Notes: generated by a model from the letters alone, not told the origin. Numbered from the stretch's first letter, positions 30,737-42,986 are shown. The stretch is DNA of 64,000 nucleotides from Phaeodactylum tricornutum CCAP 1055/1 (GCF_000150955.2 NC_011675.1:617439-681438); one strand, 5' to 3'. Numbers and translations are program-made.

Positions 30737-33283
30737 CTACACAATTTCCACGTTGTGAAGCTCGTGGCCGTCTTCGTCTCGTGGAGGACCAATAAAAATC
30801 TTGGGCTCCTCATCCTCAACAAAGTAAGCGTCATCCGATGGCGATCCATCCTCCGAAGATCCGCTAGATGCCCTTGTTCGCGACACAATGCCGCCTGTAT
30901 GAGGAGTGTCCAAAGCTTGGCGGGTACGATGGTGGGGGGCCAAATGGGTTGCCATGGGATCGCGATTAGGAGATGCGATGCTAGCAAAGTAGACGTCTGA
31001 GGATTCAATTTCCCCAGATTGACTACGAGGAGCAATATTCACTTTGGGAGGCTCGTCACGATAATCGCCGCTCCAACGGAGACTGGTCGATATCTGGTCA
31101 TTGTTACGCATCCGGCGTCGACGGTACATAATCCCAGCAAAGACGGCAAAAGCTATAATGGCGACCGTAGAGAATAGAATGGCAAAAATCTGAGACGGCG
31201 AGGCTGTATTGCTTCTTACCGTACTGGCAGAATCTTCAGTTGAACTCGTCATTGGACGATCAAATGGGTAGGTGTCATCTTCACGAAGCTCACAGTGCGG
31301 GCCCGCCCATCCGATCTCGCAAGAGCAACCAGGATGTCTGCAATGAAGAAAAACGAGGCAAAATGAGACACTATGGGAAAGACCATACACTGGAGATAAA
31401 AAGCAAGGACGTACTCTTGGAAAGCTGTGACCTTCTTGGCACAAACTCCACCGTTGACACAAAATGACAGAGAACTCATTGGAGAAAACTCTCCAATGGT
31501 GCAAATGTCGTTGGCAGGATGTTGGCATGATTTGCCACCAAACGCTCCGGATAATGTGCTGTCAGTCGTGCTGCAATCACACGCGTGATTTTCATTGTCT
31601 GTGACACAGGTACCACCGTGCAGACACAAATGCTCACCATCACCACAAATTTGAATTTGATGCTCGCACTGCGCACCAACAAAACCGTCATCACAAACAC
31701 AGTGTTCATAGTTTATGTGAGTTCGGTTTAGATGCTGCGCGCCGAGATCGTCTAATATGGTCACATCCTTCACACCGTTTCGGCAGACTCCTCCGTTTTC
31801 ACACGGTAGTGTACAAGGTCCTTCATCAGGAAGGGAATCGACTAAGGGTCTACCCTCGCCTTGTTCACCTCCAAAATTTTCAGTGAACTCATCCGCAATA
31901 TTGCTAAATTCATCGTCTTCCTCGGCGTCAATCGGAACTGCTGTGAAGTCGTCAAAGACGAACGATGAAACGAATTCACACGAAAAGCCGGTAAATCCTG
32001 GTAAACAATCACATCCTTGGTAGGGATCGTCGGCACAAGTTCCATGATTGACACAGAAAAGGTGACCATTCAAGCCTGCATCTTTAGTGCAATACGAGGT
32101 CGCTTCGTATTGACAATAACGTCCGGCGTAAGAAGTTGCTCCCGTGCCAGCGAGAGAGCAATCACAGTGATGAATCCACTCCTCATTGACCTGCCGCGCC
32201 ACGCAATGTCCGCCATGGAAGCAGTGAAAATCGTCTCCACAAGGTTCCTTCAAGATTTCACACAAGGGACCATCATAATTTTCCGGGCAGTCGCAATACA
32301 TCCCGGTACTCAATTGGTGATCCCAGAATTGATACCGATCGTTGCCGTCATCATCGTCGTCGTCTTGCATTTCGCCACTGCCCAAAACACAGCGGCCCTG
32401 GTTTTGACAGTCCAAGTCACATGTAGGAACATCACCCGCGCGGTATTCACAATGTGGCCCAGCGAAGCCATTTCGGCAGAGACAGTTCTCTCCAGACAGC
32501 CTGCGGAGTGCGAAATGACAACGATCTCGGGTTAGGAACGAGTTATACGCGAATACCAAAACCCATAACGTGACGCAACGTACGGGTAATCGGGATTGCA
32601 AATTCCCTCGTTGACGCAGAAACTATCCGCATCGTCTGGATCACATGCATCGTTATCCTCAAACTGTTCGCAGTACTTTCCGACTAGAATGCACATAAGA
32701 CGGCAAACAAGCGAATATAAACTGGTGTAAGAAGAGGCAATCCCTTTAATTAGCATACCGATACACACACAGTCTTACCGTAGCGATTCCCATTGTCATC
32801 CATCGCATCTTGACAATCGCAATAGAGCTGGTCGTTGCCAAATTTATCCGTCAAACCGGGAATACAGGCTCCACCGTTGCTGTGACAAAAGAAGGAGAGA
32901 AACTGAGAAATGATCAAATCAAACTTGTTTTAATGATGGTGATCGTCAAGAGGTACTCACTAGCAGTGATGAATGGCATCGATGTCGTTATCATCACCAG
33001 TATCACTGCATCGTTCCCAGCGAACATCGCATGCTACTCCTGTCCACCCTTGTTGGCAGGAGCAATAGTAGTTCTGAATCGACGTGGTTTGATGAATATC
33101 GAGTGCAGTACCGTCGGGTAATTTGTGATCCGCAAACGAAGCGGTCCCGAAGACACACACCGATTCGTTAGCACACGTCAATGGGCAAGCCGAATTCCCG
33201 GTTGAGTCTTCCTGCGCGTGAGCTCCGAAGCTGAGCAGCAGCAGCATGCCAGAGAGGCAGAAGCGAGGCATACTTCCCCCCAT
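30737..33283 (-). CDS. EGF-repeat type I membrane protein (receptor-like), paralogue 1
   Basis: Five exons: 33283-32961, 32879-32779, 32683-32584, 32500-31415 and 31337-30737. Introns of 81, 95, 83 and 77 bp have donors GTGAGT, GTAAGA, GTACGT and GTACGT; all junctions keep frame and rebuild Cys-rich modules (for example HCYNGGACI). The product is 736 residues. A signal peptide (about 1-24, ending GAHAQ) is followed by at least eight EGF-like Cys-rich modules (CxCxxGxxGxxCE pattern repeated), acidic linkers, a transmembrane helix (IFAILFSTVAIIAFAVFAGIM) and a basic stop-transfer RRRRMR. The about 145-residue cytosolic tail is Ser/Asp/Pro-rich and ends in DEEP, then NVEIV. It is homologous to the gene at 36705-38534 and shares its last intron position. 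A surface adhesion or receptor role is inferred. Confidence 0.82.
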
Positions 33284-34767
33284 TCTGAAGGAAACAAAAA
33301 AGGCGCTATGGACGTTTGTGTCGATGCGTGAGGGTCTTCAGCTGCACCTCCTCTATAGGTTGCAGGTTTTTGAGACGATGGGAAATTCTTTGGATCGAAA
33401 TAGGTTGCGTCTCCGAAAGACCTCTACTGCCTCTTCCGTGCTGGACTAGCTAGCTAGAAGCCTGGTGGTTGGTGGATTATGTGTGTGGGAGACAAATCTC
33501 GAGTAATTCCAGGAATCCATGTTCCAGCGGAGCGGTGGGAGTAGCGATATTATGGCCAATCAAGAAGCGGAAACACATAGGGCAATCCAGATTTGGATTA
33601 TTTTAGTATTCTTTAGGAGAAAGTCAATAGACGAGCGTGGAGCAGCCAAGACCCGTCATACACGTCATTCACACTTGGGACTCCTCTCCGCAATCATCAC
33701 ACGGTCAACAGTAGCCTTGGGTCATTAAACGGGATCCATGTGGTTGATCCCGCAATATCATACATGAATTGTGGGTAAAGTCAACGGGATGACGCTCTCT
33801 TCTAGTGCAACAGCTTGTCCTTTACTTTACGAATGGACATTTGTCACAGACATTATCCTAGATACCACCTACAACTTCCCAGCTTCTTTGTTCTGTGTCA
33901 GCAAGCGGTAGCCCAATCGAGAATTGGACTTCTTTCCAACCTCAATCCGGCACTTTTGATCGAGGATGAACAAGAGGCGCGTAGATGATTCTACAATGCG
34001 GCGACGACACACTGGTAGAGGGACTAACAGTACTCTAGCCTTTTTTACAGTTAGATCGAATTGCTGTCTGTCCTTCCGCTCACAATTGACAGAGCACGTC
34101 ACTTTCTGCCAGTCACGAATATCATCAATATCTAGTATCTGCATGTCCACGAAAGAAGTGCTCTCCGTAAATTCGGAATTTCACCTTCAAACCATGGAAA
34201 CGCCATTTGACTCACAGTCAACGGGGTTAGGCTGTTTTGACCCGAGCAAAATTAGACTTCAAAATGCTTATCCACACAAAAACGCGTTCACGGCCCTCAG
34301 TTTGAAGGGCGTCGCAGTTAGCTAGTGGATATGTTGTGGGTAATCACGTTAGGTCAGGTACGACCTCTGATGAAAACTCCAGTAACACCCAGGAGCGAGC
34401 TCCATCAGTGTCCCCCGGCGCTTATGGGTCGTCGTCTGCTTGTGAAGAGTGGCGATTGAAAACTGGACTTGTATTTTGGAATTTTATGCGTTGTTTCCCA
34501 AAGCGGAAGACGCTGACTGTAAATAAGGGAGGGGAAGAGCGTTCGGTTTCTAAGAAATGCGGAAATTGTGACGAACGAGCACTCGAAAAACTCCGTATCT
34601 GGGAAAGGAAGCAGAATTTTCCGCCTTCAACGACAAATAGATACCAGCAAGTGCTCTTTACTCACACAATCTATGCTTGGGCTTTTTGACTGTACATGTA
34701 CATAAGCAATGGACAAACCGATCCGCCAGAGCGAGTGTTTTTAAGCCATTAATCCAGTGGTACAAGA
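33284..34767. other. Long divergent intergenic region
   Basis: About 1.5 kb between the EGF-repeat paralogue 1 start and the ALMT/FUSC-like start. Frames at 33966-34325 and 34336-34689 are short and domain-free. A CTCACAGTCAACG element lies at 34211-34223 and a TTTACAGTTAGA element near 34044. I see no RNA gene. Confidence 0.45.
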
Positions 34768-36603
34768 ATGGGACCATGTTCCAACCCAAATCTTTCGCTC
34801 ACGAATACCATGATACAAGCGCAAGAACTTTCCCCGCTGATAAATCATTGCAACAAGGAATTTTGTGCCTACTCAAATGAGTCTCTGTCGACGCTCGAGA
34901 GCGCAGATTCGAGGGCCGGACGAACAGAAGGTGCCGATGACTATGATTATGACATTGAAACTTTTGCCAAACTCGAGACCCGGCGAAAAAGCAGTACAAA
35001 ATCGTGGAATATTATTTCTCGGTTTAAACTCGATCGCGGTGCCCTTCAGTTTGCCGTGCGCATGGCAGTTCTGCTCACTATCTCGAGCTTGTTTGTCTTG
35101 ATCCGATCGGAGAAATGGAAGTACCCAGATGGCATGTGGGTACTAGTCAGTGTCCTGTTCGTGAGCTGGTTTCCAAGTTTGGATGCCGCTAGCGTCATAG
35201 AAAAGATTACGCAAAGGCTCATCGGAACTTTTGTTGGGGCTTTTTTGGGTCTCAGTTGTGGATTCTTCAGCATATGGGCTTTTCCAACACAAACCTACCA
35301 AGCATTCTTTCTGACCGCGTGCATGTTCATTTTTAACTTTGGAATAATTTTTCTGTCGGGCCATTGCAAGGTGGGACAAGAGAAAGTCATTGTACGTTAT
35401 AACAATGGCAGAAGAAAGATATGGGTCATCGGATGTTGAGATGATTCCCTAACCATTTATTGTTTTGCCTACTATCAGAAACAATACGCCTACGCTACAG
35501 TTCTGTGCGTTTTGACCTTTTGCATATGCATGTTGCCATTTGGCCTAGACAAGGACCCAAAATGGGAATTGGGCGTTTGGCGTGTATGCAACGTCATTGT
35601 TGGCTGCTTGCTAGGAGCCCTTGGCTCCATCTTTGTTTGGCCCAAGTCAACAATGGCTGTCTTACACGAAAAGACTGCTCGCCAGGTCAAACTGGCTGGG
35701 GAAGCGAGCGAGGCTGTTTTACATATGGCAGCTGACTACTTTGCAGGCAAAGTTGATGTGAATAGATTGGCAGATGAGCTGATGGCCTCACCTCTGGAAA
35801 CCCGTATGCGCTGGAAAATCAATCGTATCAACAGTGGAAAGTTGAGTGAAGTGAGCATGCGCAGTAATCATGCCGACGTGGCTTTGAAAAAGTATGAAGA
35901 CGCAATTGCTGATTGGAAGGCAAGTAAAATGCTATTCCCTCTGATCAAGTATGATCCATTCCGTCTTAGATTGGGAAAGAGACCCGAGGAAAATGAGTGT
36001 TTTTCGTCCTTCAATAAAGAAATTGCTCGCACTTTGGCGCGGTCGCTCCGAATTCAGACAACCATCGTTGTTTTGGATGGTATGGTTCGCAACGATACTG
36101 AGTACGATTTCGGTGAATCAGACCTTGTAGTATTTAGCGAAACAGGAACCTTCATACGCCAGATGTTGACCTTGCCTTTTCAGATTCATCTGAACAACTC
36201 GGCAGCTCTTTCCTTGTTTCGCTGTTTGGATGACATTCGTCGACGTATAACTCAACTTTCGGACGCTGTTTCAAAACCTGACGAAAGTGCAGCTCACGCT
36301 CGTTATGCAGGGTTGGAAAGGTTCAAAAGAAGTCTGGTATCTGAGGATGATGAGTTTCTGCATGCTGACGATGATGTCGGCCGGGGTATTCCAGAATTTG
36401 CTTCTGGGTCCAACGAAAACTCCCTTTTCTTCCTCCAATTGGTAGAGCATTTGGTTCATCGCTCCCTTCGTTTGTACCAAGCATGGAAGCATGTTGAGAT
36501 GCAATCATTACAGCTCGACGACCCTGCTATACGGGCCCTTTTGGTGAATTCTTCTAGCGAGACGAGACCAGGAGATTCACTGCGATCCTTGGTCGTCGCA
36601 TAA
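34768..36603 (+). CDS. ALMT/FUSC-like multi-pass membrane protein
   Basis: Exon 1 is 34768-35391 and exon 2 is 35479-36603, joined over an 87-bp phase-0 intron (GTACGT donor, TATCAG acceptor), giving 582 residues. After an N-terminal cytosolic stretch of about 85 residues come roughly six hydrophobic helices (about 90-285), including FAVRMAVLLTISSLFVLI, GTFVGAFLGLSCGFF and the rejoined YATVLCVLTFCICMLPFG with GALGSIFVWP. The remaining 290 residues are soluble and helical. The layout matches the plant aluminium-activated malate transporter / FUSC superfamily: an N-terminal channel of paired helices plus a long C-terminal helical domain. Anion or organic-acid export is the family's usual role. 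The splice restores the helix that would otherwise end in a stop. An alternative donor at 35371 would remove 7 residues in frame. It sits between the two EGF-repeat genes on the opposite strand. Confidence 0.75.
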
Positions 36604-36704
36604 TTTCTATAGAACCTTTTATACTTGGTTCCCATACGCTAACAAATCAAGAGGCTACTATAAAAATGAAGTACAGGCATTAGATGCAAAATACGCCGTT
36701 CGTC

Positions 36705-38534
36705 CTAGACGAGCGTCACATTGTCCATCAGTTGTGGCTCTTCGTCGTGAAATATCACCAAAGTTTCGCTGTCGGGGTCTTCATCCAGATCGATGGTTTT
36801 CATGATACCGTCTACGCCTGTCAACACACCAAAATCCCCGCCGTTACTAGCGCTAGAATCAAAATCTTCCGAGTAGTGTAAGTCGTACTGGTCCTGAAAC
36901 TCTCTGGTGGATTTGGTCGATGGAGGAAGGTCAGCGGAATCGGAATAGTTGGTTATGTACCGAGTGGTGGCATTCATTGTGGATCGTCGTTGGCGTGTTC
37001 GAAGAGTAAAATACAGAGTACCAGCGGTGACAAATGCAAAGCAGATTGATCCTAGTATGAGTAGGACTGGTCCTCTCCTCCTGTCATTGCTATAAAGAGC
37101 TTCTTTCTCGTCTAAGGAGCTCCCCGAATATTCGCAATGGCTCCCGTGGAAATCCGAACCACACAAGCAACCGGGATGTCTATAATGTAAGAGAAACCAT
37201 AATTGTCAGTTTCAGGATTAAGTATCGAAAGGAACTCCTACCCAAAATAAAACGATTACTCACTCTTCTCCATGCTTCACATACGCAGCACAATCTCCGC
37301 CATTTACACAGAAGACGTCGTGCCCGGGCCCGCTTCCAGGTTTTGCGCCATCAATAGTGCAAAAGCCGGTTGACTCATATTCACAGTACTCTCCGGCATA
37401 CTTTGCGAAAGGATTTTGAGCTGATTCGCAGTCGCATACGAATTTAAAACCATTGTCGTCGGTGTGGGGAATGCACTCTGCACCGTTTAAGCACACTTGG
37501 CTAGAGCCGGGGCAGACTTCCATCTTGAACTCACAACGGAGACCGACAAATCCTTGCGGACAAACACAGTGTTCAAAGTCTTCCGAAAAGCTCTCTTCTA
37601 AAAGGTGACGGTTACCCAAACCATGCGCTTGTACAAGGCTGAGATCTTTAGCACCTTTGCGGCAGATTCCAAAATTTTCGCACTCCAAGTTGCACTCCGT
37701 GTATTCGATCTCCTTGTAGGTGAATTCACAGATGGGTCCGATAAATCCTTCAGGACAGTCACAACCCAAGAATCTGTGCGATGGAGAAAATGAACTAGGA
37801 TTAGCTTGGAACTGAAAAGTTAACGTCTATTTCTGACGATGCGGTAGCTTTAGCACTTACGAATCCGATCGACAGGATCCACCGTTGACACAAAACTGAC
37901 GTCCGTTGTGATCGGCAAATTCATTGCAGCTGGAAGTGCTGGGAGATTCGCAGAATCGTCCCGCATAGCTCGTGTTACCATCGTGAGCAGTCGTACAATC
38001 GCAAAAGTACTCCGTTCGTCCATCATCCAGCTCGGTGGATACACAGGTCGCGCCGTTGAAGCAATCGTATTGTCCACAGGGAACGCCTTTCTGATCACAG
38101 GCTTCCCCCGAGTACCCCTTGTTGCATTCGCAGCGAGGTTCTAATCCAGCAGGACTGGCCATCCAATCATCTACCTGAGCCAGTGATTCGATTCCTAGCA
38201 CACAGGTACCGTTCGCACAGTCCAAGTCACAAATCGGGAGAAGCGATTCGAAAAACTCGCAATGCGGTCCCGCCAGTCCGGAAGGACAGTCACAGTAGGA
38301 GAGAAAGTCCTCCGATGCGGTAGTGGAGTTGGACGGACAGGGTGCCCCGTTTACGCAAAAGGAGCGAATCGCCGCGAACGGGACCGTCGAAGTCGCCGAG
38401 GCCTCGTCCGCATCGCAGACGGTCACTCCTTCCGGAATCGTATCCGTCGGCGCACGCGTTGCGTTCTGGGCGTACGTTGCCTCTAGCCAGAAGGATACCG
38501 GTACGACGACGAAAACACCAGTCGGAAATCTCAT
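36705..38534 (-). CDS. EGF-repeat type I membrane protein (receptor-like), paralogue 2
   Basis: Three exons: 38534-37861, 37773-37264 and 37179-36705. Introns are 87 bp (GTAAGT donor, GCACAG acceptor) and 84 bp (GTGAGT donor, TTATAG acceptor), both phase 2. The product is 552 residues. I take the ATG at 38534 because it opens a signal peptide (about 1-22, FVVVPVSFWLEATYAQ); the open frame continues upstream over ACC repeats. At least six EGF-like modules follow (CDCPSGLAGPHCEF, CECNKGYSGEACD, CVCPQGFVGLRCEF), then a transmembrane helix (LLILGSICFAFVTAGTLYF), RTRQRR and a Ser/Asp-rich tail ending HDEEPQLMDNVTLV. The last intron splits the same GEE/HPGC position as in the gene at 30737-33283, and the tails share DEEP and NVxxV, so these are paralogues. 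Confidence 0.82.
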
Positions 38535-39163
38535 GGTGGTAGTGGTTGTAATAGGAAAAGCTGGAAATTTGTCCTCTTTGTGGTATGCAGATGACTTGGT
38601 GGTGGTGGTGGTGGTTCCGTTAGGGTCACTGGTTTTACAAGGAGTCCACGATACGGGTGTCATCCCAAAACTCGGAAACGGGTCCAAAATGTGGCGGCGC
38701 GAATCTTGCGGAGAGTGAATGCATCCTATAGCATTGTAGGATTCCATTCCCATTGCGACATACAAGCCTAGCAAAATTCAAAATTCAACGCTTGGCGATT
38801 GAAGTACAGAGGCCCAATATAGAAACAGACAAGCAACAGCTGTGCTGTCGGGAAATCCTACTAATAGTAACTTTACTGTCTGGGTACCAAGGTGAAGCCC
38901 CGCCCCGCCCCGCCCCGCCCTTCGGCCACAAACACGCGGCGCCGAATCCACACTCACAGTCCTGCGGTACCGAACGTCGAGTTCCGCGAGTCCCAAACGC
39001 ACCCGTATTCGGGCACACTCCGTACGAGTCCTTTTTCGAAACGAAAAAAAAAAAAAGGGTCCGACGAAAGTCAACGAACTTTGAAACGGTTGTCGTCTCA
39101 CGTGAACGACAAACCCTTTCGTTTTTGTCAGTCGCTCACACGAGTCATTTCCAATCCTTGATC
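38535..39163. other. Divergent intergenic region with GC-box-like repeat
   Basis: Upstream of both EGF-repeat paralogue 2 (leftward) and the sorting nexin (rightward). It contains a GGT trinucleotide run at about 38598-38615, the CCCCG tandem repeat at 38898-38920, CTCACAGTCC at about 38953, and an A-rich run near 39043-39055. No coding frame is supported. Confidence 0.55.
38898..38920. repeat. CCCCG pentanucleotide tandem repeat
   Basis: Four to five copies of the 5-base unit CCCCG in a row, between two divergent genes. It resembles a cluster of GC boxes or could form a G-quadruplex on the minus strand (four GGGG-type runs spaced by one base). Confidence 0.75.
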
Positions 39164-40899
39164 ATGATGAGTACTTCTGGACCTCCCGGAGCAGCGGTAC
39201 AGGGCGTTCCGCAGCGACACAGACCCGAGGACGAGGCGATGCACATCACCGTAAGTCCCGGTACTGTAACTGTTTGACGTGGCTGTGTCGTGGATTAATT
39301 GACTGTGCTTCATTCCGGGCGAGTCACTTCCTTTTATGTAAATTCTAGCATTTCCTGACTCTCGACATTTGTCTTCTGTGTTTGGTGTGGTTTCGTTAGG
39401 TTTCGGATCCTGTACAGCACGCGGATGGCTTGAACAAATACACATCGTACCGGGTTGACGTACGCCCCCCATCCGCAACTCCCGGCGAGGTTCCGCAGGA
39501 TGTGCACCTTATGAACAACACCTACAGTGCCGTCTTGCGTCGGTATTCGGACTTTTTGTGGTTGTACGAGCGACTCCACCACGAGCGTGCCGGTGCCATT
39601 GTCCCGCCCGTTCCCGACAAGCAACCAGTGGGCCGCTTCTCTCCAGCCTTTGTGGAAGACCGCCGGGTCCAACTCGAACGCTTTTTACGTCGCGTGGCAA
39701 CGCATCCAGAATTGGCCGACTCCACTTGTTTGGATACCTTTTTGCGGGCGGACGACGTCATTTTTCAAGCCGCCAAGCACGCCAAAACTGGAACCGTCCT
39801 GGCCAGTCATTCACAGTCCATGATGATGGTGATGGCACCCAACGCGGTTTCGCCCAACAAGAAGGACGGTTTGAAGCGATGGTTCGCCGAGGCCAAAACC
39901 TCCATGACGGGTGATCTAGTGCGCAGTCCGGATGATGATCTGTTCGAAGAAATTCAGCGCTACATACACGGATTGGACAATCAAATGAGAAACGTCTCTC
40001 ATCAAGCGTCGGGACTGGTACGCAAGGGTAAAGAAATTGCCAATGGAATGTTTGAGTTCGGACTCGCCTTTAATCTTCTGGGACAGTCGGAAGCGGATGC
40101 TCTGGGCGATGCCTTGAGTAAAATGGGCCAAACGGCGGATCGTCTTTCCGTCTTGTCGGCCGAACACGCCGAAAAGGAAATGGCACAGTTCGAAGAGCCG
40201 CTTCAGGATTACATTAAAACAATCCACGCTGTCAAACTCGCCCTCCAACGACGCCACGAAAAGCGTCTCACCTACAGTACCTGCTGCAGTGAAGTGGACT
40301 CCAAGCAAACGAGTCTGTCAAAATTACGCGCCCAAATTGGACAAGAAAGCAAGGCCTACACGACGGAAATGTCAATGCGCCGGGCACAGGAAGCAGCCGA
40401 AGCCGCGCGGGAAGATTTTGCCGCTACTTCGCAGCGGGTACTACGGGAAGTGGACCGCTTCAAACGCGAAAAAGCGGAAGACATGCGGCGGACGGTCTTG
40501 GACTACATTGCTTTACAGGTGGACTACAACAAGCGCATGGAAGAAGTATGGGCGAATCTAATCCCACAACTAGAACAGGTCCAGTTGGATAGCAATAGCC
40601 ATTCGATTGCTCCCACCGATTCGACAGCACCTCCTCAACCCCAAGATCCACAAGCCGCACCACGGCAGCAGCAGCAACAACAACAACAGTACATGCAGAC
40701 GACCCAGGCTCCTCCGTCTATGGCTCAATCGATGATGCACGTCCCGGCGCCGTCACAATATCAACAGCAACAGCAGCAAATCCTACCAGCCCGCCAGGAT
40801 TTGTCCGCTTCCGTTCCGGCGCCGTATACGGTCCCCGTCGGTGGGGATCCTTCAAGTATGATTTCCGTCCAATACCGTGAAGCGCCCGGTGGATTTTAA
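39164..40899 (+). CDS. Sorting nexin with PX and BAR-type coiled-coil domains
   Basis: Exon 1 is 39164-39250 and exon 2 is 39400-40899, joined over a 149-bp phase-0 intron (GTAAGT donor, GTTAG acceptor); 528 residues. The junction rebuilds the PX start: MHIT then VSDPVQHADGLNKYTSYRV. The PX domain (about 28-150) shows the RRYSDFLWLYERL motif with the phosphoinositide-binding Arg-Tyr, the PPVPDKQ proline loop and the RRVQLERFLRRVATHP segment. The following 230 residues are helical and fit a BAR domain (Vps5/SNX1-like). The C-terminus is Pro/Gln-rich with Q7 and Q6 runs. Sorting nexins bind PI3P on endosomes and tubulate membrane; the architecture fits retromer-type SNX1/2 or SNX4/30-like proteins. 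Confidence 0.92.
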
Positions 40900-40959
40900 G
40901 TTCTTGCAAGTGTGAAGAATCGATGGCTGAAAGGCGTTTTGATAACTTTTTGCCTCTTT

Positions 40960-40965
40960 AATAAA
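40960..40965 (+). terminator. Candidate polyadenylation signal
   Basis: AATAAA hexamer 61 bp downstream of the sorting-nexin stop codon, at a plausible distance for a cleavage signal. Confidence 0.4.
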
Positions 40966-41404
40966 ATCATACTAGAAATCAGGATACATTCTGTCTTGGT
41001 TTGGTTGGCAAGCTGTAAATGCCAAGATGTTTCAACTACCATTTGAAGCACTTGCTATTTACATCACAGTTATTGTAAGCAATCGCATAGGTAGCTTTCT
41101 TCTAGCTGGAGCGCTGCGGATAGTAGTAGATGGTGCTAGAGCCTTGTCCTAGCTATGTCTGAGGAATACTGTGTTGGAACGAGAAAAGAACGAGACACGG
41201 AATGAGCGAATCGAAATATCTCAATTCCAAGTTGAAGTGTTTACTAACCCGGAGGATCTTGACAACCTCAACTTTCCTTTTCGCGCAAGCACACAGATTC
41301 ATGGAGAAAAATGTGCGGGAACGCAGAGCGATCCGTATACGCCACTGTCCGCCATCAATATATATAATCGACGACGACGTGAAACAAATCTCGTAAACAG
41401 CTCA

Positions 41405-41417
41405 TTCACAGTTACTG
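41405..41417 (+). promoter_or_regulatory. ACTGTGA-type motif upstream of POR
   Basis: TTCACAGTTACTG about 80 bp before the POR start codon. It is a degenerate match to the recurrent TCACAGTCA/TGACTGTGA element seen upstream of several genes here. The function is not established. Confidence 0.3.
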
Positions 41418-41487
41418 TTGATTTGCATCCAGTTCTATCCATATCATTCGTTGCTCCTTTGAAAACAAGAAAGATTCGGATTTAGTC

Positions 41488-42986
41488 ATGATGCGTTTCC
41501 TAGTGATTTTGCTGACTGCTTCCGCGGTTTCGGCCTTTTCGCCTTCTTTGAATACCAACAAGGTCCATGTTCCGGTTCCATCCGTGTTAACGACCTCCTT
41601 GTCGTCCCCCTTATTTCGTAGTCAAGCCTCGAGCTCTTCCTTAACTCAATGCGAAGCTATGCTTCAAGAAACAGAGCTGCCTGATAAACTGTATTTTGAA
41701 AAAGAAAAGGAAATGCCCAAGGTATTGGGAGGTCTCAAGATTGGCCTCCGAAAACTGGTAGTCATTACCGGCGCGTCGTCGGGGTTGGGTTTGAACTGCG
41801 CCACCACCCTCGCCAAGACGGGGCGATATTTTGTCGTCATGGCGTGTCGCGATGTCGAAAAGGGCAAGCAAGGTACGCACTCGATGCTTTAAACGCAGCT
41901 TACTTCCTTTGGTCGTTGGTGCGTGTGAAGAATTCTAACGAAATGTGTGCTGCTTGGCGATTTCTTTCTTCCCTACAGTCGCCAAAGAAAAGGGACTCCC
42001 AGACAACTCGTACGTTGTTATGAAGCTTGAACTTGGTAATCTGCAATCGGTCCGCGATTTTGTGAGCAACCTCAAAGCGTTCAAAGCTGCCCGTCCTTTG
42101 ACACACTTGATCTGCAATGCTGCCGTGTACAAGCCCAAAGATCCTGAACCGGCCTGGACCGACGATGGGTTTGAAATGTCCATGGGTGTCAATCACCTCG
42201 GCCATTTTTTGTTGGTTCATCTCTTGATGGATGACATGTCTCGTGCCAAGGGTGCTCGTGTCTGCATCGTGGGGTCCATCACTGGAAATACCAATACCGT
42301 CGGTGGAGGTCTCGTCTACCCACAGGCTGATTTGGGTAAACTCCAAGGATTTGAGAAAGGCGCCAAGAAGCCGGTTGCCATGGCGGATGGCAAGCCATTC
42401 TTTGGTGCCAAGGCTTACAAAGATTCCAAAGTACGTTTCAATCTGTTTCACAGATAAGACGATCATGGATGGTAAGAATTTCATCCCTGACATTATTCCT
42501 TTCTTTCACTCTGCAAACCAGGTATGCAATATGATGACCGTGTCCGAGCTTAACCGTCTTTACCACAAAGATACCGGTATCGTGTTTTCCTCCATGTACC
42601 CGGGCTGTATCGCTGAGACCGCTCTCTTCCGCGAAAAACGTCCCTGGTTTCGCAAGGCGTTCCCTTGGTTCATGAAGTACGTCACGGGTGGCTACGTTGG
42701 TATGGAGGAAGCTGGGGAACGTCTTGCTCAGGTTATAGACGACCCACAATGCACTAAGTCGGGTGTTTATTGGAGCTGGAATGGCGGTGCTCAGACAGTG
42801 GGACGTTGGAGCCCCGACGGAAAGCCTCGAGGTGCCGGCGGATCGGGTGGTGAGATTTTTGAGAATCAGCAGTCCGACGCAGTACGGGATCTTCCTACCG
42901 CCAAGAAAATGTGGAAACTGAGTAGGGAAGCAGTTGGTCTTTCCAAGAAGGAAATGTTTAAGGGTGGAAAGCTTGAAGAGGAATAA
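41488..42986 (+). CDS. POR: NADPH:protochlorophyllide oxidoreductase (light-dependent), plastid-targeted
   Basis: Three exons: 41488-41872, 41979-42430 and 42522-42986; introns 106 bp (GTACGC donor, CTACAG acceptor, phase 1) and 91 bp (GTACGT donor, CCAG acceptor, phase 0). The product is 433 residues. It performs the light-driven reduction of protochlorophyllide to chlorophyllide in chlorophyll synthesis. The leader ends ASAVSAFSPS, the diatom ASAF motif with Phe17. The NADPH-binding TGASSGLG is at about 94-101, followed by the family's NAAVY and NHLGHFLL, and the catalytic Tyr275-x3-Lys279 (YKDSK) falls exactly at the second exon end. The C-terminal part holds the POR-typical GCIAETALFRE and SGVYWSWNG. 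It is larger than plant PORs only in the leader. Confidence 0.95.

Larger units (their letters stand above)
40900..41487. other. Intergenic
   Basis: About 590 bp between the sorting nexin stop and the POR start. An AATAAA stands at 40960-40965, 61 bp after the nexin stop. A TTCACAGTTACTG element at about 41405 lies 83 bp before the POR ATG. Short frames at 41171-41485 lack domains. Confidence 0.5.

Noticed and set aside
35371-35391. Alternative donor GTGGGA for the ALMT/FUSC-like gene
   Set aside because: It also keeps the frame, but the GTACGT donor leaves a spacing that fits the family helix better, so I use the later donor.
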